This document shows positions 7,390 through 12,180 of a stretch of DNA of 12,180 bases, piece by piece. A program made the position numbers and the translations under genes. The stretch covers positions 1-12,180 of the forward strand of contig JACKPZ010000052.1 of assembly GCA_024233135.1 (NCBI GenBank), given 5' to 3'. Source of the DNA: Akkermansiaceae bacterium. GTDB taxonomy: Bacteria > Verrucomicrobiota > Verrucomicrobiia > Verrucomicrobiales > Akkermansiaceae. The notes beneath the pieces are model-generated. The model ran no database searches, had not been told where the DNA came from, and saw only the letters and a list, made by a program, of their open reading frames with translations. Position 1 is the stretch's first letter, and each line of letters opens with the position of its first letter.

Positions 7390-7693
7390 CTCGCAATCGG
7401 TCGGATCGGCGCCCGCGGAGAAATCGCATCATGACGGCCGGGTCGTTCGGGTTTTGGGTTGGGTGCGCCGTGGCACCGGGTTTCCATGGAGAAAAACAGA
7501 TGCCGGCCGCCATGACAACCTTCGCTCACAGTGAAGTTTTTTCGGATTTCGCCTGTGAAAACGCACTCACCGAATCTCAATTCCGTGCCGGGGCCCGGTA
7601 TCCATCCGGATTTTCGGATTGCGGGCAGGCACGTGGTGAAACACCGACCTGCTTCGCACCGTTGAACCAAGGCCTCCATCCGCCCCAGAACCC
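7390..7693. promoter_or_regulatory. Divergent control region between the transporter operon and the sulfatase pair
   Basis: These 304 bases separate divergent starts at 7389 (minus) and 7694 (plus). No confident sigma-70 promoter, tRNA or small gene was recognised; short open frames on both strands lack any recognisable protein. Visible structure includes an imperfect palindrome at 7520-7536 (CTTC...GAAG arms, 6 of 8 pairs) followed by a T-run, ATCCGGAT followed by a second CGGAT around 7606-7619, and two 8-mers, ACGCACTC (7561-7568) and CAATTCCG (7578-7585). Both 8-mers also occur in the other divergent region of the window, which hints at shared regulation but is weak evidence. Confidence 0.5.
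7520..7536. promoter_or_regulatory. Imperfect 17-bp palindrome, operator candidate
   Basis: The sequence CTTCGCTCACAGTGAAG has outer arms CTTC/GAAG and inner CT/AG pairs around a central A; 6 of 8 positions pair, with one further G-T wobble. It lies in the middle of the divergent region and is followed by TTTTTT at 7537-7542. A terminator is unlikely because no gene ends nearby on either strand. A regulator-binding site is possible. Its match to any known operator was not established. Confidence 0.25.
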
Positions 7694-9178
7694 ATGCGCC
7701 AGTTACTCGTCACGCTGCTTTCGCTGTCCGTCCTCGTTCCCGCCCGCGCCACCAACGTTGTGTTCATCATGGCGGATGATCTGGGCTACACGGATGTCGG
7801 TTTCAACAATCCGGAAACCTTCTATGACACCCCGCGCTTGAACGCCTTTGCGAAGCAGTCGGTGCGTTTCACCGCCGGTTATGCCGCCTGTCCGGTTTGT
7901 TCGCCCACCCGTTCGTCGGTGTTCACCGGCCAGTATCCGGCCCGCACGCACAACACCGACTACTTCGGAGCGCCCAACGAGTTTCAGAAACTGCCGGCCC
8001 CCTACGAACCCGCGAAGGACGGTCGGTTCGCCAACCACAAGAACCGGCCGGTGCTTCCCGCGCCCTACCTCGGACGTCTTGCGGCGGACCACGTGACTCT
8101 GGCGGAAGCCTTCAAGGAAAACGGTTACGCGACGATGTTCGCGGGAAAATGGCATCTCGGCCCGGAGGGTTCCTATCCGGAGGACCACGGCTTCGACATC
8201 AACATCGGCGGCATCGAGCGCGGCGGCCCGTATGGCGGCGACAAGTATTTCTCGCCGTACGGAAACCCAAGGTTGCCCGACGGCCCGAAGGGTGAGCATT
8301 TGCCGGACAGGCTCGCCTCGGAAGTCGCCCGGTTCATCGGCGATCACAAGGACGCTCCGTTCTTCGTTTCCCTTTGTTTCTACTCCGTGCACACGCCGTT
8401 GATCGGCCGCGAGGATTTGGTTGCGAAATACAAGGAGAGGAAAAAATCGCTCGGTCTCGGCGCGAAGTTCGAATCCGAGCCGCCACGACAAAACCGGACG
8501 GTGCAGGAACACGCGGTCTACGCCGCGATGGTCGAGGCCATGGACGCCGCGGTCGGCAAGGTGCTCGACGCCCTTGACGCGAACGGCGTGGCCGACGACA
8601 CGGTCGTGCTGTTCTTCTCCGACAACGGCGGCCTCTCGACCTCCGAAGGGTCCCCCACCAGCAACCTGCCATACCGCGCCGGCAAGGGCTGGGCGTACGA
8701 AGGTGGCATCCGCGAACCGCTGGTCGTCCGCTGGCCCGGCAAGGTCAAGGCCGGATCGAGCTGCGACACGCCGGTGATCTCGACGGACTTCTATCCAACC
8801 TTCCTCGAACTCTGCGGACTTCCGCCGCGCCCGTCACAGCACGTCGATGGGAAAAGCTTCGCCGGCTTGCTCGCCAACCCGGATGCGAAACACGACCGGG
8901 CGCCGCTTTTCTGGCACTATCCGCATTGGGGAAACCAGGGAGGCATTCCGTTCTCCGCCGTTCGCGACGGCGACTGGAAACTGATCCGTTTCCACTGGAA
9001 GAAGGGCACCGAGCTTTACAACCTCGCCAGCGATCCCGCGGAGAAACACAATGTGGCCGATCAGCAACCCGCGAAGAAGGCGGAACTCGAGAAACAACTC
9101 GACGCCTTCCTGAAGGAAACGAAGGCCCTCATGCCGGATGCCAATCCCAAGGCGAAAACACCGTTCAACAAATGGTGA
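7694..9178 (+). CDS. Secreted S1-family sulfatase with C-S-P-T-R active site
   Basis: This 494-residue exported arylsulfatase-type enzyme is of the usual single-domain length. The signal peptide is MRQLLVTLLS plus a hydrophobic core ending PARA, with cleavage near residue 19. Conserved features in order are NVVFIMADDLGYTDVG with metal ligands D28-D29, the signature C69-S-P-T-R73 (threonine replaces the commoner serine, a well-known variant), FAGKWHLGP at 149-157 with K152 and H154, SVHTP with H233, FFSDNGG with D310-N311, and GKGWAYEGGIREP at 330-342. The C-terminal subdomain ends around ELYNLASDPAEKHNVAD (440-456). The DN pair at 310-311 distinguishes it from the DH pair of the two other sulfatases here, so it belongs to a different S1 subfamily, perhaps the galactose- or N-acetylgalactosamine-sulfatase-like groups (low certainty). 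It is the first gene of a pair. Formylglycine maturation needs an enzyme not encoded here. Confidence 0.95.
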   Translation: MRQLLVTLLSLSVLVPARATNVVFIMADDLGYTDVGFNNPETFYDTPRLNAFAKQSVRFTAGYAACPVCSPTRSSVFTGQYPARTHNTDYFGAPNEFQKLPAPYEPAKDGRFANHKNRPVLPAPYLGRLAADHVTLAEAFKENGYATMFAGKWHLGPEGSYPEDHGFDINIGGIERGGPYGGDKYFSPYGNPRLPDGPKGEHLPDRLASEVARFIGDHKDAPFFVSLCFYSVHTPLIGREDLVAKYKERKKSLGLGAKFESEPPRQNRTVQEHAVYAAMVEAMDAAVGKVLDALDANGVADDTVVLFFSDNGGLSTSEGSPTSNLPYRAGKGWAYEGGIREPLVVRWPGKVKAGSSCDTPVISTDFYPTFLELCGLPPRPSQHVDGKSFAGLLANPDAKHDRAPLFWHYPHWGNQGGIPFSAVRDGDWKLIRFHWKKGTELYNLASDPAEKHNVADQQPAKKAELEKQLDAFLKETKALMPDANPKAKTPFNKW

Positions 9179-9221
9179 CCGGAGGTGGTCTCCGGCAGAA
9201 GTTCCCCAGCCCACCGCCGGA

Positions 9222-10886
9222 ATGAAACGTTCACCCCGACCTTCGAGAGCCGCCGCAACCGTCACCGCCCTCATCCGGGCCGGGTGGCTCACCGCCTTGA
9301 CCATGGTCCCGGCGGCATCGGCAGTGACCAAACTGAACGTCGTGCTCATCGTCTGCGACGACCTCAGCGACTACATCACCGGCATCCCCGGGGAATCCGG
9401 TCATCCGCAGGCACGGACACCGCATGTGGACCGTTTCGCCGCCACCGGTGTCGCGTTCCGCAGGGCCTACAGCAACAACCCGGTCTGCGCGCCGTCGCGC
9501 TCCAGCTTCCTCACCGGCATCCACTGCCATGAATCCGGCAATCTTTTCTGGGACAAGTGGTTCCGGAATCCGGTCCTGAAGAACTCCCGCACGCTCATGG
9601 AGCACTTCCGCGCGAACGGCTACCACGTGGCCGGATCCGGCAAGCTGATGCACCATTTCAAGCGCAACGTGTGGACGGAATTCGCCCATCAGGCAGACTA
9701 CGGACCGCTTGTCTACGACGGCAGGAACAAGATCGCCCACCCTTCGGTTCCGAAGCCCTTCGGGGACGGGGCGATCGACGGGTCGTTCGCCTCGCTCGCG
9801 GACGTTCCGTTCACCGGGGACGACAATCCGGAGTCCGGATGGATCTACGGCGGATGGGGCAAGACAGTGAAGCCCTTCCGCTACGCCGGCGAGGACGACC
9901 GGGACCCGACGCCGGACGAACGCAACGCCGCCTGGGCGGCGGAGCGCATCCGCGACCTCGGCTCGCGACGCCCCTCCGGCAAGCCGTTTTTCCTGGCCGT
10001 GGGCTTCATCCGTCCGCACACACCCCTCCACGTTCCCCAGAAATATTTCGACCGCTTCCCGCCGGAATCCATGTGGTTGCCGCCGATCACCGACGGTGAC
10101 GCCTCCGACACCCATTTCGCGGGCGTTCGCGGCAATGACGACAAGGGTTTCCGCTACTTCAAGAACCTCGTCGCGTCGTATCCGACCCAGGAGGAGGGAC
10201 TCAAGGCATTCAGCCGCGCCTACCTCGCCAGCGTCGCCGCGGTCGACGATTGCATCGGCCGGGTCATCGATGCGGTCGACGCCAGCCCGGCGAAAGACCA
10301 CACCATCGTTGTCGTCACCAGCGACCACGGCTGGCAGATGGGCCAGAAGGACTATCTCTTCAAAAACTCGCCGTGGGAGGAATCGACGAGGATCCCGTTC
10401 GTGATCCGTGCTCCGGGTGTGACCAAGGCCGGAGGCGTCGCCGGCCATCCCGTTTCCCTGATCGACCTCTATCCCACTCTCGTCGATTTGTGCGGACTCA
10501 AGGGCGACACGCGCAAAAACAACCGCGGCGCGGCATTGAGCGGCCACAGCGTGCGGCCGTTTCTCGAAGACCCATCCGGAGGCACATGGAACGACCCCGA
10601 CGGCGCGCTCACGATGGTCTTCTCCGGCGGCCGATCGTCCCTCACGAGCGACCGGTCGCGCTGGAACGCCGACCTCGATCGCCAGCATTGGACCTACCGG
10701 ACCCGGGATTGGCGCTACATCCGCTATGCGAACGGCAAGGAGGAACTCTACAACCACGTTTCCGATCCACGGGAAACCACCAACGTCGCGGACGACCCGA
10801 AATGCCAACAGGTGAAAACCCTGCTCCGGCGAAAATTGGAAAAAGCCCGTGGCATCGGGCACGACGGAGGAACTTCCGCGGACTGA
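9222..10886 (+). CDS. Secreted S1 sulfatase (iduronate-2-sulfatase-like) with C-A-P-S-R active site
   Basis: This 554-residue exported sulfatase starts 43 bases after the previous sulfatase stop, so the two are probably cotranscribed. Start ATG 9222 gives MKRSPRPSRA and a hydrophobic segment ending AASA (cleavage near 34); an upstream in-frame ATG at 9138 would overlap the previous gene by 41 bases and add a charged non-signal leader. Motifs are LIVCDDL with D46-D47, C89-A-P-S-R93, AGSGK (137-141), GFIRPHTPLH with H266, and TSDHGWQMG with D368-H369. The architecture (PHTP, DHG, and late ELYNHVSDPRETTNVAD at 508-524) resembles iduronate-2-sulfatase/S1_7 proteins and therefore the catalytic core of the 355-3078 sulfatase, without its accessory domains. 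A 5-bp inverted repeat, GTCGG/CCGAC at 10887-10903, directly follows the stop but lacks a T-run, so termination there is doubtful. Confidence 0.94.
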   Translation: MKRSPRPSRAAATVTALIRAGWLTALTMVPAASAVTKLNVVLIVCDDLSDYITGIPGESGHPQARTPHVDRFAATGVAFRRAYSNNPVCAPSRSSFLTGIHCHESGNLFWDKWFRNPVLKNSRTLMEHFRANGYHVAGSGKLMHHFKRNVWTEFAHQADYGPLVYDGRNKIAHPSVPKPFGDGAIDGSFASLADVPFTGDDNPESGWIYGGWGKTVKPFRYAGEDDRDPTPDERNAAWAAERIRDLGSRRPSGKPFFLAVGFIRPHTPLHVPQKYFDRFPPESMWLPPITDGDASDTHFAGVRGNDDKGFRYFKNLVASYPTQEEGLKAFSRAYLASVAAVDDCIGRVIDAVDASPAKDHTIVVVTSDHGWQMGQKDYLFKNSPWEESTRIPFVIRAPGVTKAGGVAGHPVSLIDLYPTLVDLCGLKGDTRKNNRGAALSGHSVRPFLEDPSGGTWNDPDGALTMVFSGGRSSLTSDRSRWNADLDRQHWTYRTRDWRYIRYANGKEELYNHVSDPRETTNVADDPKCQQVKTLLRRKLEKARGIGHDGGTSAD

Positions 10887-10950
10887 GTCGGCTGCCTCCC
10901 GACAATCGGCATCGCAGTTTCCCGAACCGGATATCTGCAGGGAGGAAGAG

Positions 10951-10975
10951 TACGAGGACTGGGACTCGAACCCAG
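10951..10975 (-). other. tRNA 3'-end fragment, probable integrase attachment site
   Basis: On the minus strand, 10975 to 10951 reads CTGGG, TTCGAGT, CCCAG, TCCTCGT, A. This is a perfect T-arm (5-bp stem, canonical TTCGANT loop) followed by a 7-base acceptor 3' strand and an A discriminator. CCA is not encoded. Bases farther 5' (10976 to about 11040) contain no D-arm, anticodon arm or matching 5' acceptor strand at the right spacing, so this is only a 3' end. Such fragments arise when elements integrate into tRNA genes. The U72/A73 end would suit a G1-U72 pair as in some tRNA-Leu genes, a low-confidence guess at identity. The adjacent tyrosine recombinase supports the attachment-site reading. 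Confidence 0.7.
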
Positions 10976-10987
10976 GATTCTATTCTC

Positions 10988-11013
10988 AATATCGGAATAT
11001 CAAGGAATCCTTG
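10988..11013. repeat. AT-rich repeats beside the tRNA fragment
   Basis: AATATC occurs at 10988-10993 and again at 10996-11001, followed by CAAGGAATCCTTG (11001-11013), a perfect odd-centred palindrome. Together they form a locally AT-rich island 13 bases from the tRNA fragment. They may be core-type recombinase or accessory-factor sites, or simply element DNA. No function is shown directly. Confidence 0.35.
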
Positions 11014-11062
11014 TATTTCCGTCAATTTATGAGACACTTTCGGCACCATCAACAGCATCGGC

Positions 11063-11086
11063 GTTCCCATTTTTGTTCCCACTTTT
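11063..11086 (+). repeat. Tandem 12-bp direct repeat upstream of the integrase
   Basis: GTTCCCATTTTT (11063-11074) is followed immediately by GTTCCCACTTTT (11075-11086), identical at 11 of 12 positions. It lies between the probable attachment site and the integrase start, 41 bases before the ATG. Direct repeats at this position are typical of arm-type binding sites for tyrosine integrases; they could also be part of integrase autoregulation. Confidence 0.45.
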
Positions 11087-11126
11087 CCCGCTCCCACGCC
11101 CCCGGCATCACCCATCCTTTCTCGCC

Positions 11127-12180
11127 ATGGCCACCCTCATCAAACGCGACGGCTCTCCTTTCTGGTTCGTAGCCTTCAGCGTTCCGCAGCCAGACGGCAC
11201 CATCCGCCGGCTCAAGAAATCAACGAAGAAGAAAACCCGGGAGGAGGCAATGGCGGAAGTTCAACGCATTGTCGATGCCGAGCGAAAGCTGGCGGTGGCC
11301 ACCGACGAAGAGAATCGCACGAATCAGGCAATCCTGGCCGAGGCAAACCGTGCCGCGGCCCGGGGAGAACTCAGCGAAGCGAGAGCGAGGGAACTCCTCT
11401 CCCGGATGCTCAAGAATGCTTCCGGCGAAGGACTCCAGTCCTACACGGTGAAAGCCTGGTCCGACGAGTGGCTGAGAAGGAAGGCCCCACTGGCGAAGGC
11501 GACCACCGATCGGTATTCGACGAGTGTCCGCGCGTTTCTAGCCTTTCTCGGCCCCAAGGCGGATAAGGGCCTCGAAATGGTTACCAAGGCTGACATCAGG
11601 GATTTCAGGGAAGTGGTTCGATATGGGAAGAAACTACCCGCACTCGATGCTCGGACGAAGTCGAAAGACCATCCCCAAGACTTCACCCCGGTGAGGACCG
11701 CAAGAACCGCGAACCAGTATCTTGCCGACATCACGAGCATGTTCAATGACGCCCTGACCGACGAGCTTTTGTCCACCAGCCCGACAAGAGGACTCAAGGA
11801 CCTCCCGGAGGATGACTCGGTCACTAGGAAGCCCTTCACAAACAAGGAGGTCCAGAAACTACTGAAGAAGGCCGGCGAACCGGGTTGGTACGAGCTGATT
11901 TTCAGCCCGAAGACGAAAAACCCGCGCTTGCGCCTTGAGCGAGGCCACGATTGGCCTGGCGTGATCCTCTTCGGCTACTACGTAGGCACCCGACTTCGGG
12001 ACATCGCACGGCTGACGTGGGAGAACATCGACTTCGAATCCGAAATGGCCACCTTCGTTCCGAGCAAAACCAAAAGACACCTGCCGTCTTATCAAGTCCC
12101 CCTGCATCCCCGACTCGTTCGCTGGCTGAAAGAACGAACCTCCCCAGTCGAACGCCACGGCCCGCTCTTCCCCACTCTTT
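11127..12180 (+). CDS. Phage-type tyrosine recombinase/integrase, partial (C-terminus off the window)
   Basis: The frame is open from ATG 11127 to the right edge, giving 351 residues without a stop. Residues 1-50 (MATLIKRDGSPFWFVAF, then RLKKSTKKKTREEA) resemble the arm-binding N-terminal domain of phage integrases. A charged Glu/Arg/Ala-rich helical segment (about 50-98) links to a SAM-like core-binding domain (about 104-220: WSDEWLRRK, TTDRYSTSVRAFLAFLG, TANQYLADITSMFNDAL). The catalytic domain begins near FTNKEVQKLL (237-246). R289 in YYVGTRLRDIARLTW is the first catalytic Arg, and SKTKRHLP (313-320) carries the beta-hairpin Lys (K314 or K316). The HxxR box and nucleophilic Tyr must lie to the right. 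Use of AGA/AGG for 11 of 35 arginines contrasts with the left-hand genes. No Shine-Dalgarno is seen. It most likely catalyses integration at the tRNA end 152 bases upstream. Confidence 0.93.
   Translation, partial: MATLIKRDGSPFWFVAFSVPQPDGTIRRLKKSTKKKTREEAMAEVQRIVDAERKLAVATDEENRTNQAILAEANRAAARGELSEARARELLSRMLKNASGEGLQSYTVKAWSDEWLRRKAPLAKATTDRYSTSVRAFLAFLGPKADKGLEMVTKADIRDFREVVRYGKKLPALDARTKSKDHPQDFTPVRTARTANQYLADITSMFNDALTDELLSTSPTRGLKDLPEDDSVTRKPFTNKEVQKLLKKAGEPGWYELIFSPKTKNPRLRLERGHDWPGVILFGYYVGTRLRDIARLTWENIDFESEMATFVPSKTKRHLPSYQVPLHPRLVRWLKERTSPVERHGPLFPTL

Larger units (their letters stand above)
10887..11126. other. Intergenic junction between the sulfatase locus and the integrase
   Basis: This 240-base gap contains, in order, a short GTCGG/CCGAC inverted repeat at 10887-10903 (weak terminator candidate without T-run), the tRNA 3' fragment, AT-rich repeats and palindrome (10988-11013), and the tandem 12-mer (11063-11086). 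C- and T-rich sequence follows up to the integrase ATG. Short open frames crossing the tRNA fragment translate the T-arm as DSNPG-type sequence, a common artefact, and are not annotated as genes. Confidence 0.5.
10951..12180. mobile_element. Left end of a putative tRNA-integrated element, open to the right
   Basis: The displaced tRNA 3' end at 10951-10975, an AT-rich repeat-bearing stretch, and a tyrosine recombinase form the standard left boundary of an integrative element or prophage. The recombinase uses AGA/AGG for 11 of 35 visible arginines, against about 3 of 44 in the neighbouring sulfatase, consistent with foreign origin. Orientation predicts that the chromosome is to the left and the element body plus a reconstituted intact tRNA gene lie to the right, beyond the window. 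Cargo and type are unknown. Confidence 0.55.

Noticed and set aside
7520..7542. Intrinsic terminator from the palindrome plus T-run
   Set aside because: The stem is imperfect and no gene ends here on either strand; both flanking genes begin here.
7386..7841. Small genes in the 7390-7693 gap (frames 7386-7679 minus and 7431-7841 plus)
   Set aside because: They overlap the start of a transporter or sulfatase and show no domain or plausible start context; they are open by chance in high-GC DNA.
9231..10862. 543-codon minus-strand open frame opposite the second sulfatase of the pair
   Set aside because: It is an antisense mirror of a well-supported sulfatase with Val/Arg/Gly-biased composition and no motif.
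10951..11040. Complete tRNA gene on the minus strand
   Set aside because: Only the T-arm and acceptor 3' strand fit. An ACAAGGA further 5' nearly matches the acceptor but leaves only 39 bases before the T-stem and no D-arm, so a full cloverleaf is impossible.
1..12180. CRISPR array, defence system or toxin-antitoxin pair
   Set aside because: No regularly spaced long repeats and no Cas, nuclease, helicase or small toxin-like genes were seen.

Overview
The window reads as chromosomal DNA of a high-GC, Gram-negative, polysaccharide-degrading bacterium, most likely Verrucomicrobiota (Luteolibacter/Haloferula/Roseibacillus-like). The reasons are three secreted S1 sulfatases in 11 kb, one carrying the Ig-like and concanavalin-like C-terminal modules common in that phylum, a XylR-type AraC regulator, two GPH sugar symporters, and the absence of a Shine-Dalgarno core before any start codon. 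The phylum is inferred from gene content; no rRNA or other marker gene is present.

Layout. Bases 1-216 (minus) hold the N-terminal part of a secreted protein that runs off the left edge. Bases 355-3078 (minus) encode a 907-residue multidomain sulfatase. A 226-base divergent control region with several repeats separates it from a XylR/AraC-type regulator (3305-4495, plus). The regulator converges, with a 2-base gap, on a two-gene minus-strand transporter operon (7389-5959, then 5949-4498). A 304-base divergent control region follows, then a plus-strand pair of sulfatases (7694-9178 and 9222-10886). From about 10951 the character changes: a 25-base tRNA 3' end on the minus strand is followed by an AT-rich, repeat-bearing stretch and a tyrosine recombinase (11127 to beyond the right edge) with different arginine codon use. 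This looks like one end of an integrated element whose intact tRNA gene should lie to the right.

How the genes fit together (inference). Bases 1-10886 form a locus for using a sulfated glycan. Secreted sulfatases remove sulfate esters from the polymer or its oligosaccharides, enzymes outside the window cut the backbone, the two GPH symporters import the released sugars, and the regulator senses a sugar and controls the divergent promoters. No glycoside hydrolase, polysaccharide lyase or formylglycine-generating enzyme is present, so the glycan cannot be named and sulfatase maturation must be supplied from elsewhere.

I see no clearly unprecedented system. The points most worth a second look are the tRNA fragment/integrase junction with its tandem repeats, the modular sulfatase and the matching module in its neighbour, the repeat-rich control regions, and the lack of Shine-Dalgarno sequences at all eight starts.
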